Notes: generated from the sequence alone by a model not told the origin. A stretch of DNA of 64,000 bases from Ilex aquifolium (GCA_951799425.1 OX637391.1:15123051-15187050); one strand, 5' to 3'; shown: positions 45,398 through 57,242, counted from the first letter of the stretch. Numbers and translations: made by a program.

Positions 45398-47300
45398 TGA
45401 CTTGATCCGAAATGTGTACACCCAAGTGCAGGCGGTCAAGCTGTAGTAATAATCCGGTTTGAGTCCGGAGTCGAATCCACATGAACTTTTGTTGGTATTT
45501 TTGAGATAAGCAGTGGTGGAGACCTATTGATTGTAACCTTTGAGATTTGTTGTGAGGTGTGAGATTTCCTGGACAGAATATAAGATTCTTTCCAAGAGAA
45601 TTGTCTTAACAAAATATGAGATAAACTCTAATAAAAAAAAGTCACTCTTTAGTTCAAGGATCTGGACATGTAGTTAATTATCCGGTTTATTATACTTGTG
45701 CTTGATAACTCAATTAACTCCCGTGTCAACGGCAAGTTAATCGGAAGATAAAGATGGACTGTGAGAATTAAGAACATGATTCCGATGTCTTTTTAGAAGT
45801 TTACAAGGATTGTCTGTCCCGAGACTTAACCCGTCTACAAACAAGCAAGTGTTTCTACAAGACATCCAATCATGACATTATTATTCCATTCTTTAAATGA
45901 AGCACAATAAGGGGGAGGATTGAAGGGTAGTCATGAAGATCTAGCAGGGGTACTTGCCTTGAATCGATGAGTCTTTCTATGCAAGAGTCATCCGTGTCAT
46001 AGAAAGAGCCCACGGTTATACAAAGTACCTTAGCTTTGCTAGATGCAATCAATCATCCAATAACAAGAAAAAATAAACGTTAAGCTTAAAAACAGTGCAC
46101 AAATATAATTCCCGGATAACTTATACATGCCCTTCTCCTCTTACTAAAGAGTGAATGAGAAACTACTCACTCTTCATGGCTTTGGTAAAGCTAGAAAAGT
46201 GGGTGATGCTCATCCCTCCAAGTAAAGGACTTAAAAGATGAAATAACAATGAACAAGGAGCCAATCTTTAACAAAGATTGAGTGAATCACGTTCCACCCT
46301 TCACGGCTTTGGTAAAGCTCTACAAAAGTGGAAGAGTTTCATTCCTCTAAGAAAGAAAGAAGCTCAAGCAATGGAAGTGAAGTACATAAACAATAAAAGT
46401 AGAAGAAAGCTAGTCACATTTGGAGGGTGGCTTCCTCAACCAAGGAATAGAGGGTTGCTTCCTCAACCAAAAGATGAACTAACTCCCTTCTATGCATGTA
46501 AATGAAAACATAAGCATACAACTACTTTTATAACAAGTTAGGAGATGTTGGACTAAAGCCAAACTAATCTCTAAAATAAAGACTTCATACAAGGAAAATG
46601 TAAGCTTAAATCTACAATGTGAGTGGGAGTCTAAGCCTCCATCAACCTCTCTACTTGGCTCCTTAAGCTCTCCAACAATGAGAGTATTTATAGGCAAGAA
46701 GAGGAGACAAGAGGGGGTGAAGGAATAGTGTATGCCGCCCAAGTCCAAGTGAAAAACTAACTACTCTGCTGCCAGTTTATGGAGAACGTTCGAACGTGAG
46801 TTGGCGTTCGAACGTTGTTTGTCGTTCGAACGTTTCTTCAGTCTTTGCACTATGGGCGTTCGAACGCCAGATGTGCTCTAATCCTCTCACTCGAGTGATC
46901 TGTTAGTCTTCTGTGAAGTTCAGTTCCACACTCTATGCAGTAGTCTGGTCTTCAATCAACTCAAGTGCACGTTCGAACGTGAGTTGGCGTTCGAACGTGA
47001 TACTCAAGTGCCTCAGAGCTTCAGTCTTCTTTCCTAGCTACAACACGCATTCTCTTAGCAGTTGGGTCTGCTACAGTTCAATGTGGCCGTTCTAATGTGA
47101 GTTGGCGTTCAAACATTCTGGCTGTGCTCCAAGCTTCTCCAATTTTGGGCTCTAATGTGCTGGTGTTGCATTCAAGTGTGGTACTTGTTGTTCTTGAGTC
47201 CTTGTTCAGTTTAGGGCCTGAAATGACATCACTTAAACTCCATCAAAGTACAATTAGTCTTAAAAAGGCATAGTAATATGCTAATTTTAAATGCTAATAA
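45398..47300 (-). repeat. 5' LTR of element C
   Basis: 1903 bp. The terminal CA has changed to AA at 47299-47300. The U3 palindrome cluster lies at 46787-47114 with six exact CGTTCGAACG; the two outermost copies are mutated. TATA box TATAAATA at 46692-46685. Confidence 0.93.
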
Positions 47301-47305
47301 GAGAT

Positions 47306-49016
47306 ATTCCTTGATTGGGTCCATTGGTCGTATTCGATATCTATCCCATCGGGGGAGGTCTGAATCAACCCAACACCTCTTGGTCGTTGGTGGCTCCATC
47401 CATCGAAAGCTTCCACTTGGGGAGGTCGAGTACTAGCTGAGTTGCCTCCATTGGCACTTCTAGGGCTACAATAAATTTTGTAATGAAATCTGCCAGTATT
47501 TGCCCTTTGATTATGGTTCAGGGTTTTTATCTGATATCGAACTCACGGAAATCTATGGCCCATTTGACCAGCCTTCTTGAAGATTCTGGTTTGTGCAGCA
47601 CCTACTTCATTGGCTGATTTGTTGGGACCTAAATGGTATGACCTTGGAAGTACGACATGAGTTTCTTTGCTGTTGTAACTAGAGCTAGGACTAGTTTCTC
47701 CATTTTTGGATATCTCTCATATGTTCCCCTTAGAGTTCTGCTACAGTAGTAAACTGGTTTATGAGCTCTGTCTTGTTCTCTGACTAGTGCTGCACTGGTT
47801 GAGAAATCAGAAACAACGAGGTATAAGGTGAGCACTTTTCCCTCCAAAGGGCTCACCAGTACTGGGGGTGATCTCAGATAGTCTTTGAATGCTTTCTCGC
47901 AGCGCGTATCCCACTGAAATGCCTTGTTTAAGGTCTGGAAGATAGGCTGACACTTGTCGCTTGATCTGGAGACGAAACGACTTAGGGCTTCTATCTTTCC
48001 TGTTACGCGTTGGACCTCCCTTTTGTTGGAAGGTGGTTGCATTCCTTCACTGCTTTGACCTTTTCTGGGTTTGCCTCTATTCCTCTGTTGTTGACTATGA
48101 AGCTTAGGAACTTCCCAGCGAAGACCCCAAAGGCGGATTTGGCTGGATTGAGTTTCATCCGATATTTCTTGAGGATCTGAAAAGATTCTTTGAGGTGCCC
48201 AATATGGATCTCAGCTTTAAAAGATTTCACCAGCATGTCGTTGATGTATACCTCCATTGATGCTCCGATATGTTTTTGGAACATTTGATTTGCCAAATGT
48301 TGGTAAGTAGATCCAGCGTTCTTTAGTCCAAACGGCATGACCTGGTAGCAGTATGTCTCCTGCTCAGTCACGAAGGAGGTCTTCTCCTAGTCGTTGGGGT
48401 CCATTCTAATTTGATTATACCCAGAAAAAGCATCCATAAAGTTGAGGAGCTCATGCCCAGCTGTGGCATGTACGAGCAGGTCAATCCGAGGTAAAGGAAA
48501 GATGTCCTTGGGGCAAGCTCGATTTAGGTCAGTGAAGTCCATGCAGAGGCGCCACTTGTCGTTTGATTTTTTGACGAGAACCACGTTGGCTAACCAAACC
48601 GGATAGTCTACCTCTTTGATGGCTTTGGCGTGGAGAAGTTTGCTGACCTCCTCATTGATAGCTTTCTGGCGTTCTGGGGCAAAACTCCTCCTTTTCTGTT
48701 TGATGGGTTTAAAGGTTGGATTCATACTGAGTTTGTGTGTAATGAATGAGGGTTCAATCCCCTACATATCCTCTTATTTCCACGTAAACACCTCCATATT
48801 CTTTCCGAGGAATTGAATAAGGAGGTCTTTAACTTTCCTGGTTAGTTTAGATCGCACGTATACCAGATGCCCCCGCTCCTCGTCAAGTTGAATTGGCTCC
48901 AGCTCTTCTGAAGGCATTGACCTCATTTCCAGCTCGTTTCTCATGTCGAGCTCGTTCAGCTGAATATTCTCGATCTCTTTCTTCTTCATTAACGCCATAT
49001 GACACTCTCGTGCCAC
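47306..49016 (-). pseudogene. RT and RNase H of element B, decayed
   Basis: 48725-48387 and 48371-48003 carry RT (FMDAFSGYNQI, MPFGLKNAGSTYQ, and the catalytic box as YINDM, so one Asp is Asn). 48042-47629 is the RNase H with YYCSRTLRGTYERYPKMEK. A stop separates the first two and a frameshift the rest. The second, archaeal-type RNase H has only its start left: an internal deletion (near 47330) joins it to the linker before integrase. 49016-48774 is the N-terminal linker of pol. Confidence 0.8.
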
Positions 49017-49181
49017 ACACTAGTCTCCCTGGACCACTCCTATGTCATTTTATGTGGAGAACTTCACGATGAGGTGGTAGACAGAAGGAATGGCTCTCAT
49101 GACGTTGAGGGAAGGTCTTCCTAGCATAACGTTGTATGCTGAGGGAGCAACGACAATTAGGAACCTCACAGTGGTGGTGGA

Positions 49182-49586
49182 CTAGCAAGGTGGATCTCCC
49201 ATGGTGAGCACGATTTGGATTGAACCCAGGGGTAACACCCTTTCCCCTGAGAATCTTAGGAGGTGAGCTCTTACTAGCTCAAGTTTGTCTCTTCCTATGT
49301 CCATCTTGTCGAAGGCAGATGCGAAGATGATGTCGACAGAGCTCTCATTATCAATCAGGACTCGATGGATAGTTCTGTTGGCGATAATGACCCTTACCAC
49401 CAAAGGGTCATCGTGTGGATGCAGGCAACCCTCTAAGTCTGCATCTGAGAAAGTGATGTCCATGCTGAACCGAGGTGCTTTGGACACAACTTGTACTTTC
49501 AGCATCTCCTCAGTTCTAACTTTGTGTATGTGAGCCTTCCTGGCTGAGCTGGATTCCCCACCTCTAGCAAACCCTCCAGATATCAC
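49182..49586 (-). pseudogene. Protease region of element B
   Basis: 134 codons with LIDNESSVDIIF, where the protease active site reads DNES rather than the D-N/S-G-S seen in D and A, so the key Gly is lost. The upstream linker (KVQVVSKAPRFSMDITFSDA) matches that of element D. Confidence 0.75.
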
Positions 49587-49691
49587 TCCGATCTCTCCTA
49601 GATGTTGTTGATGCTATGCAGGGACTTACTGCTGAGGTGCTGGAGGCGGGTGAGCTCAGTTCTGATTATCTTGCGCCACAAAGCAGTGCAG

Positions 49692-52292
49692 TTATCCCCG
49701 TTGAATCAGGAACTCGATCTCCTTCTTCAATTGGATGCAATCAACAGTGATATGACCGTGGTCCCTATGGTACTTGCAATACTTCGTTAAATCCCTTTTT
49801 GCGGGATCTGCCTTCATTCGAGGTGGCCACCTCAAGAATTTTTCGTTATGCACCTCATAAAGGACTTGAGACACTGTGGCTGCGAGGGAGGTGAACTGCT
49901 GAGGTGCAAACATTGACGGAAATTCCTGTGGTGGTAGACCAAGGCGGTCTCTGACGTCTTCTCTCCTTTTCGGAGAACGGTACCTGCCTTCTCGTGGAGA
50001 TCTGTTGCGATTTCTCTCCTTTCTGGGACTTCGATCACTCTTCTTCTCTTTCTCCTTGTGTGTGGACGAGCTCCCTACCTTGGAGAGGAGTGCTTCCTCG
50101 CCGTTGATGTACTTTTCTGCCTTGGCAAGAATTTCTACCATATTGGCTTGTTGGTTTTTTGGACATGGAGAACATCAAGTCCTTTGATTGGATTCCAAGC
50201 CCAGCAATGAAGACAGTGATGGAGAATTTCTCATCAGGGACATCCATTTTCAGAGATTCTAAGTTGATCTTCTGAACATAGCTCCGCAAGCTCTCATTGG
50301 GTCCCTGTTTCACGTTCAACAGGTTTAACTCGATTTTCGATAAGTTTGAGCTCCTATGAAGTGCGATACAAAGGAGACAGAGAGCTCTCTGAAGGATGAG
50401 ATGGATGTTAGGGTCAGCCTGTTGAACCATGCTAGAGTTGAACCTTTTAAAGTGATGTCGAAGGCTCGACATCGTACTAGGTCTTGGTTAGTGTTTTAAA
50501 ACCTGGCCCAGCCCGACGGGTTGACCTGGTGAACCGGTGCCTAAACTGGGCCGGTTCATCTATTGGATTGTTTATGCATAAGAACCGGAGTCAACCCAGT
50601 GAACCGGCAAAAACCCGGGGAAAACCGTCAAACCGGGCGGGTCATTTAATTTAGTATAAAAGTTTGATTTTTGGCTCTTTTGGACATTTTGCCCTAAATT
50701 GTGTTGCTCAGCCCCCTTTGGTGGACGTCGTTGTTCCTCTCAAAGTGAGTCTCTCTCTCTCTCAATCTCTCTTGCTCTGGTCTGGTCTAGTTTATATAGT
50801 AGTGTGCAGTGGGAGCTCGAAAGGGAGTGAGCCTCGATCAAAGGGGAAGGAATAGGTACATACTATCATATCCTCCCTCTCTCTCTCTTTTTCTCTCTTT
50901 CTACTCTCTCTCTCAGTTTGATTTGTATTTTGGTCTTTGGCTCTGCCTTTCCTTGCATCACGAACGACTAATAGTCTCAGATCGAAGGTGTGTCCGATGA
51001 CTCTCACTCTGTGTGCTGTGGAAGTGGAACTGGTGAAGGCTGGACATGGACTCGATCGGACCTCCATCGGCTTCAGTACTCATTCTCTGCACATTTTCTT
51101 CCGTCAAGCGAGACCCTAGGCACCAGCAAGTACTTTCTCTCCCCCTTCTCTCTGCACATTACAATTGGTATATTATACACACTACTATTGTATTGCATGG
51201 TTACGGGTTGATTGATTATGGCTTTGTTGATTCAGTAAAACTAGATTGTTTGTATTTATGTTTGATTTGGTGAAAATTTTTGTTAAATTTGATTTGATAT
51301 AGATTTTATTACGGTGGTTAGATTCAATTTGATGATTTTGGGATTTTTGTTTGATTTGATATGCATTAAGGATAACCTCTATTAATTTGCTTGAACTCGT
51401 TCATGGAGGAGTCCTCATAACTTGCAAAATACATTTTCTGTTTCCACTGTTCTTGATTTTTTAACTTATTTATTTATTATTTTTTATTATATTACCGGTC
51501 CGACCAGTGACCCAACGGTTAAACTAGTAACCCATTGAACCGGTCCCTCTACCGGGTTGATGTCCGGGCTGGGTTTTAAAACTATGGTCCTGGTATCCAT
51601 GTAGCTCAAGTTGGTTCTTTTAGGTGTTAAGGTGGTCCATGGGGCCTTTTGTTCCAAAAAAACTCCTCAATTTGGGGCATTCTGAATTTAGGTGAAAGTG
51701 GAAAGTGCAGCACATGTGCAGTGAATGAGGACTCAGTCTGCTAAACTAAGGCATTCGTAGTTATTGGAGTTTTGCCTTTAACAATCTCCTTCATATGGCT
51801 GAGCTCCTGTTTGATGTCTCTGAAGTGTTGTTCCCAATATTGTTCTCTCCCTTCCTGTTGAAACGGGGGAAACTCATTATTATTAGTTTCTTCGTTTTGA
51901 CTTTGCACTTCCTCGTTGTCCTCATTCCCATGAATTCGACGATGAGCATTGCCCACAGTTTGACTACGCTCATCTCCCTCAGTGATGTCTTTCAAGGGGT
52001 TGCTGTGTTGTTGTTTCCTCTTAGGGGGATCGCCTTGGGCTGGTTGTGCCCTTTGGGGACGCCGAAGGAGATTCAGCAACTTCTCATTCTGTTGGAAGAA
52101 ACGCCGATTGGCTAGGCGAAGGGCATTTAGTTCGTTGTTAGGTGTCGGATCCACCATGGGGGGATCAATTTCAAGTGTAGGCAAGAAATCACAGGGATTT
52201 TCTTGTTGCCTTCCAGTGGTAGCTTCTTGTTGGTTCTGTAATCGATGGGTATTCATTTGACTTCTGCTCATGTTGCGTATAGAAACCATCAA
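49692..52292 (-). pseudogene. Gag of element B, split by a Mutator-like insertion
   Basis: 52292-51741 is the N-terminal part (starts MMVSIRNMSRSQ), ended by a stop. 50472-50035 and 50141-49692 are the capsid core, the Arg/Ser-rich region (RSPRKERNRNRSPREG) and the CX2HX4HX4C knuckle (CKYHRDHGHITVDC), in different frames. The Mutator-like element at 50489-51585 sits in the gag core; removing it and one 9-bp duplication restores the arrangement seen in D. Confidence 0.8.
50489..51585. mobile_element. Mutator-like element 2, 1,097 bp, in gag of B
   Basis: The ends TAGTGTTTTAAAACCTGGCC and the inverted GCTGGGTTTTAAAACTAT pair over about 20 bp, then a longer GGTTGACC/ACCGG-rich zone. The 9-bp duplications GGTCTTGGT (50480-50488) and GGTCCTGGT (51586-51594) differ by one base. 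The matching stretch of element D (around 60425-60440) has the uninterrupted target. It is non-coding apart from TC repeats and has no transposase, so it would move in trans. Confidence 0.75.
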
Positions 52293-52331
52293 TTACTGAA
52301 TAAAATTAGTATATTTTTAGCAGGAGCGGTC

Positions 52332-52705
52332 GTTCCCACAGAGTGAAGTTTACAGAGAGTGTTTTTGTAAGGCTACAATGACTTCTTCTTTATTTTCGAG
52401 GGCTTTGCCTCCTATTTATAGCTATCCCTGGGTTATGCTTGATTTGAGGTGAGATCCTCGCTCTTTGCTCCTTCCTTGTAACAGTTGCCCTTATTGCGCA
52501 ACTAGACTTGCGGCTGCTGAGTGATTGATGCTACAGAAAGGGGGGACTCGGTGGGATCCAGTTTTCATTTGCACAGCCTTCCTCGAGATGTGGAGTTGAA
52601 GTTGAGGTCGAGGTCTGTAAATAATATAGATGAGCTAAGCTCCCGACCTGAGTAGCATGACTTGGGTTACCGAGCTCATCCTTAGATATTTTTGTGGTAC
52701 CATCA
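52332..52705 (-). repeat. Truncated 5' LTR and primer site of element B
   Basis: 52332-52342 keeps only TCTGTGGGAAC of the primer site. The deletion runs into the LTR. The LTR piece ends GGTACCATCA (compare GGTATCATCA in D and E) and holds a TATA box on the minus strand (CTATAAATAGG near 52411-52421). Confidence 0.65.
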
Positions 52706-52933
52706 AAATTAAAAGTTTAAAAGAATTATTATTATTATTATTATTGCTACAAGCTGTCCAGGCTTGTGTCGACTATTCCCTTGAGTTTAGCGGCTGGTCA
52801 TCATGGCTTATGTTGGGTTAGAGTATGTCCTTCAAGAGACAAGGGTGACTAACTTTCAGGGGGTGTGAGAAGAAATTGAACGTAAGACTTCTTGATTACT
52901 AAATGCTAAGTTTAACCATTGAACCATCTTTAA
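52706..52933. other. Spacer with an (ATT)n tract
   Basis: Contains (ATT)n at about 52725-52745. No gene or transposon end is seen; it separates element B from the host gene fragment. Confidence 0.5.
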
Positions 52934-53214
52934 GGGTTTGGTTTAAAAGAATTTTACAAACAGAAGAAAACACTCTACCGAAAATGGGCTCCACTTCCTG
53001 CCATTTTCAGCACATTTTTGGTGTCCGCCATAATGCACGAGCTTATATTTTATTACTTGGGTCGTACATGGCCCACATGGGAAATGACAGGGTTCTTTTT
53101 GCTCCAAGGTGTCTCTTTGATGGTTGAGGTTGCAATCAAGAAGGCGTTTTCCTGCCGGTGGCATTTGCCTTGGACCGTCACGACCCCATTAACTATCGGG
53201 TTCGTGATGGTTAC
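52934..53214 (+). pseudogene. Wax-synthase-like MBOAT gene, part before insertion of D
   Basis: An open plus-strand frame (codons from 52934) reads KWAPLPAIFSTFLVSAIMHE and then LIFYYLGRTWPTWEMTGFFL, followed by a second hydrophobic segment ending TIGFVMVT. It matches the C-terminal catalytic part of plant wax synthases (long-chain-alcohol O-fatty-acyltransferases, MBOAT type), including the conserved MHE histidine. These act in the endoplasmic reticulum, joining a fatty acyl group to a fatty alcohol. The first roughly two thirds of such a protein are not found upstream, so the gene was already truncated or begins beyond element B. Element D interrupts it at 53214. Confidence 0.75.
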
Positions 53215-53930
53215 TGATGGTGTAATTTCACGTGAATGAGCAGCGAGTTCAGTATGAATGGTTTGGAATAGGTTTGAGCTACAAGGGTCATGCAAAAATG
53301 CTGGTAAATGCTTGGCGAGAGTGAGGAAAAGGGGAATGTACACAATGAAATTACAGTGGTTCATCAGCCTGGGAGCTCGGCTAGTCTACTCTTCAATGGA
53401 GACTCTTGCTCCTATTTTCTTATTGATGGCATTAAGTGCATTACAATGAAGTATGGAGGGAACTAGGGTTCTTCGTGGCTCTATCACCTATCTCCCCCTC
53501 AAAGGAGGCCTACCCCGCTTTTTATAGCCTCTTGCTTACCTCTAATCCGATTTTACTTCCTATAATGAAGGGATTTTTTCCCCTTACTCTCTCCAATCCG
53601 GGAGTTACCTAAAACCCCACATGGCTGGTTCAACGGACTGTCTCCTGAGATCTTTGCCTTCTACCCTGGGATCCTCCTTAATCTTTGGAGAGAATCTTGG
53701 TTGGTTAAAGATTTTATGCTTTGACTCCAGCTTGGCTATTACTTCGGAGGTGTTCGTCGTCATCTTGTTGTCCCCTCACTGTTTCCCATATCATTTTGCT
53801 TGGGGGGAGCTCCAACTATGACTGGACGAGCTCTGACTGTGGCTGGGCGAGCTCTGCGTATCTTGCCTGACCTTCCGAGCTGGGCTCATTTTTTGAGCTC
53901 GTACTTTAAGGTTTATTTTAGGTATCATCA
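53215..53930 (-). repeat. 3' LTR of element D
   Basis: 716 bp, TGATGGTGTAA...GGTATCATCA, nearly the same as 61183-61898. The minus strand has a TATA box (TATAAAAA, 53526-53519). Confidence 0.93.
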
Positions 53931-53946
53931 GTTGCCCCCCAGCCCT
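53931..53946 (-). other. Polypurine tract of element D
   Basis: The minus strand reads AGGGCTGGGGGGCAAC just before the LTR start TGATGATACC, as in A and E. Confidence 0.85.
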
Positions 53947-54107
53947 TGTCTCAAGCTTGCTTGGGCAGGGGCTGAGCTGTTTCCCAAACCGAGCTAGATC
54001 TGCGCGTGGCTGACCTTGACTTGCACGTAACTGAAGCCTTTTGGCGGTTTTTAGCAATCATGGCCTTCCTCGATTCCCGCACACGTTTCAGCCCACGTCT
54101 TTTAAAC

Positions 54108-54115
54108 TTTAAATA
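54108..54115 (+). promoter_or_regulatory. TATA-like box of the first antisense gene, element D
   Basis: TTTAAATA in the context CTTTAAATACCCAAA, about 180 bp inside the LTR, the same distance as the TATATAAA of element A. Element E keeps the identical context at 63400-63407. A short 5' leader intron at 54302-54358 (GTACGC donor) is possible but only 57 bp. Confidence 0.5.
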
Positions 54116-54569
54116 CCCAAATGGCTATCTGAACCGTCTTTTCCACTGTTCATCTTCTTTCCTTTTGATTCCCGATTCTCCAGCTTGAAGCTTTCTGATT
54201 CTTGCCCAAAACTGAGTCTCTTGTGTTTGATTTGAGGATCCGCGGTGCTTCCTTCCCCCAATTTCGCTCTGGACTGTTGCTCGTTTTTCTTTCCTAGCTA
54301 GGTACGCTTTCCTTGTTCCCTTTTCAATTTTTCTCGTTCTGGATCCTTTGAGTTCGAGGTGGTTGTTGCGTTTCTGGGCCCATAGGCTCTTCTACTTTGG
54401 GACCCGTGATTGTTGCTTGTCTCCTCTTCCCCATTTCGTGGATTGGGGTTCTATTGTGCACATACTCGCTGTCGGAAGCTATTGTGCTGACCCTAGGGTT
54501 GTTAGAGAGTGTTTGTTCTGTGTTCCTCCTCTTTATCGTTCCTTCGACCTTCCTTTTTCCTGCCCAAAC

Positions 54570-57242
54570 ATGCATGCCTCTTCTGGAACCAATCGCTCCT
54601 CTGCCCCTCCCTCAGAGGGTAGGTCTGTCGAGGAGGAGACTGAACTAGGGGAAGTGGGTGATGAAATCGACAACTTCCCCGGTGTTGATGTTGTTGAGTC
54701 CGGAGTTAACATCGAGGAGCTTCCCTCGTCGTCTTTTCCTATGCCCCCCAAGCCTGACAAAGGCAAGGGCAAAGTCAGTGGGGTTGGGGTTTCTGGTAGT
54801 ACATCATACCTAGGAGCTGTCCTAGATCATGCCGAGTTTGTGGGCCCTAGCAAGGTCCACCCTTCCTTTATGAAGATTTTCACTGCCCGCTATGGGTTTC
54901 CTGCTGGTGTCCAGCCCTGGTGTCCAGACAGCTCCACCCTTTATGTTGCCAAAGTTCATAAGAGGGTCTGCTTCTTTGAGGTCGCTTTCGAGAATGGCCT
55001 TCGCTTTCCTCTGCACCCATTCATCAAGAACGTTCTACAATATTTCAATGTTTGTCCCTCTCAGCTTTCCCCTAACTTCTGGGGGATTCTGGTGGGTCTT
55101 CTGGTATTCTTCAAGGACCACAAGCACGGAATTCCCAGCATTTCCCTGCTTTTGGATTTCTTTAACGTCAAGCTGACCTCTTCTGAGGGCTTCTTGTACA
55201 TCTCCAAGCGAACCAATGCTAGGCAGATCATCTCTCACATTCCCTCCTCTGATAAACACTGGAAAGAACGTTTCTTCTTCGTTGGGGGTACCAATTGCGA
55301 ATACAATCCTGCTGATAGGACGGATACTCTTGGTATCCCTAAGGCCTGGACTGTTCCAGAGAACTTGCGTGAGTTCTTGCTCGATTTGACTGAGTTTTGC
55401 TTTGAGATTCATGAGTTTCTGACTCTGCTTTGCTTGCGTTGTGTCTAGGTACCAGACCTGAGCTCAGTGCTAAGGACGAGGAGGTAAAATTGAAGTTGGT
55501 CAAGTGCGATCCACGTAGGTATTCTGAGCTTATCCAGCCCTTTGTTCTGGTTGAGAGAGGATTTAGTCCTCCTGGGATAGAGGTAGAGGCCCCACCTCCT
55601 ATTTCTGTTGTCAGACCTGAAGAAGTGACAAGTAATTCCTTTTTCTAATAAGTTGTGCTACCTCTCTTCCTATTCCCTCATTTATACGTAATTTTAGTTT
55701 AGACCTTCCAGGCTCTTCTGCAATGAAGCCTACCCCTGAGGAACTTCAGGCCAAGATTGACCACTTATCAAGAAGTGGGAAAAGTGGCAAACGGAAAGCT
55801 GTGGCTGGCTCTGGAAGTAGTCCTGTTACTCGGGCTAAAGTTCAAAAATTGGGGGTGCCCTCTTCTTCTCCAACCTCGACCTCATCGAAGCAAGTCCAAG
55901 CGTTGAACACCCCACCAATTGTAGAGGCCTGCCTGCCATCAGGGGTCCAGCCCATTTCAAGCCGAAGTAATGAGCCAGGCGAAGCTTATCCTTCCTCAGC
56001 TGAGGTCAAGGAAGCTTTGAGGTTAGTTCCTGGCCTTCAACCTGGTAATTTCTCCTATAGCCCTTCAGGGAAGATCATTGAATCTTTACCGAAGAAACCT
56101 GAGTCTGTTGAAGCAAAGCGCCCCAAGGTGGAGGAGAACGAGGACTCCTTTTTCGAGAACAGTGATCTTACTGCTGGGGCCATTTCCTCTGTCCTCACCG
56201 ACTTTGACGTTCAAAAGGCTTCTTCCATGCCTCTTGAGGAGACCATCAGCTCAACTCTTCAGGGAACAGCTGTTGTAAGCTCTAGCATCTTTATACGTCC
56301 ATTTATCTTTTATGTCGTAACCTTAAACTTATCTTTTCTTGCTTTCTCTCCTGCCCTCAGCTGGCTCTCCACGTCAAAGGTTTGGTAAATAGGATCCAAT
56401 CCTCCGAGAGCTCTGTCAAAGCTTTAAAAGCATGCGAGTTTAAGGTGGCTGAACTCACCTTTGACAATGAAGACCTCCGAGCTCAGGTGGCAAGCTTCAA
56501 GGAGGAGTTGGAGAAACATTCTTCTTCCCTTCAGGGCTTACAAACGGCCAAAGATGCTGCTAAGGAAAGAGAGAGGAAGACCTCGGATGAGCTGAGAATG
56601 GTCAGGGAAGAGCTGAAACTCAAATCTGAGGCCTGGGCTAAGGCCAGCCAGGAAGCCTTTGAAGCCCAGAGCTCCTTGCAGAGCATGAAGAAGGAATATC
56701 TTACTGTGACTGAGGCAAATGCTGCATTCTGCACCGAGCTCGAGGCACAGAAAGCCCTTGTCCAGGATAAGGACGGTGTGATTGCCGAGTTGAGGGATGA
56801 TGTCACCACCCAGTGGGCCACTGGATGGCTCACCTTCAAACGTCGAGCTATAAAGACTTATCCAGACCTTGATTTCAACTTGGCTATTCCTACCGAGGAG
56901 GAGTTGGAGGAGACTGATACAGATGGCGAGGGGGACAGCTTGGCTCCTCCCAATGTTGCCCTAGAAAGTGTTGAGACGTCTATCCCTCATGCTGAGATTT
57001 CTGAAGCTCTTGCTACTGGGACAGGCTCTATTGCTGCAATTCCCGAGCTCCCAGCTGCAACTCCTGCTGTTCCTGCCACTACGCCGTTCTCAGCTGACCT
57101 TGTGACTGAACCCCTTACTCAAAATTCGGAATCAATAGGAGCAGAGACCCGTGCAGTTGGTACCCCTGGAAGTTCTCCTCTTCTGCCTGCTGCTGAGGGC
57201 TCATCCGCAGGGTTACAAAGTTCTTTAATTACACCTTCCTAG
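54570..57242 (+). CDS. First antisense gene of element D, four exons, uninterrupted (808 codons)
   Basis: Predicted exons 54570-55368, 55449-55631, 55712-56274 and 56361-57242. Introns are 80, 80 and 86 bp with GTGAGT, GTAATT and GTAAGC donors and TCTAG, CCAG and TCAG acceptors. Phases match at every junction and no stop occurs. Domains: an acidic N-terminus (1-70), a Transposase_28-like region (about 85-265: FFEVAFENGLRFPLHPFIKN, then PSQLSPNFWGILVGLLVFF), a basic, Ser-rich linker (GKSGKRKAVAGSG), a coiled coil (about 525-670), and an acidic, Ala/Pro-rich tail. The start is the ATG after the leader (MHASSGTNRSS), conserved in E. Gag and pol of the same element are broken or missing, which makes the intact frame notable. 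Function is unknown. Confidence 0.7.

Larger units (their letters stand above)
33066..47300 (-). mobile_element. Complete Athila-type Ty3/gypsy element C (14,235 bp)
   Basis: Both LTRs are 1903 bp (33066-34968 and 45398-47300) and flanked by GAGAT duplications (33061-33065 and 47301-47305). Minus-strand order: 5' LTR, tRNA-Asp-type primer site, gag with CCHC knuckle, protease, RT, RNase H, integrase, a small cysteine-rich ORF, env-like ORF, long non-coding region, polypurine tract, 3' LTR. I count roughly 75 LTR differences (about 96% identity). gag-pol has stops and frameshifts. It lies inside the pol of Tat element B. Confidence 0.93.
27428..52705 (-). mobile_element. Decayed Tat-type element B, interrupted by C and by a Mutator-like element
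   Basis: Minus-strand element. Its 3' LTR and the start of its antisense region are missing at 27428, and its 5' LTR survives only as 52343-52705. Going down in coordinates it shows gag, protease, RT, RNase H, [element C], integrase, a 27-bp repeat array, and two antisense genes on the plus strand. Reading across C (33060 to 47306) restores one continuous pol frame, which proves the two halves are one element. Most of the second RNase H is deleted (junction near 47330). It is the oldest gypsy element here by nesting and by damage. Confidence 0.85.

Noticed and set aside
45252..45482. Small ORFs across the leader and LTR edge of element C
   Set aside because: They overlap the primer site and LTR boundary and match no retrotransposon protein.
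52903..53364. Several overlapping ORFs on both strands around the host gene fragment
   Set aside because: Only the plus-strand frame with MHELIFYY has recognisable protein similarity and continues in frame beyond element D; the others are shadows.
54570..57242. Plus-strand spliced gene as an ordinary host gene captured by the element
   Set aside because: The same gene, at the same place behind the polypurine tract, occurs in B and E and a relative in A, so it belongs to the element lineage.
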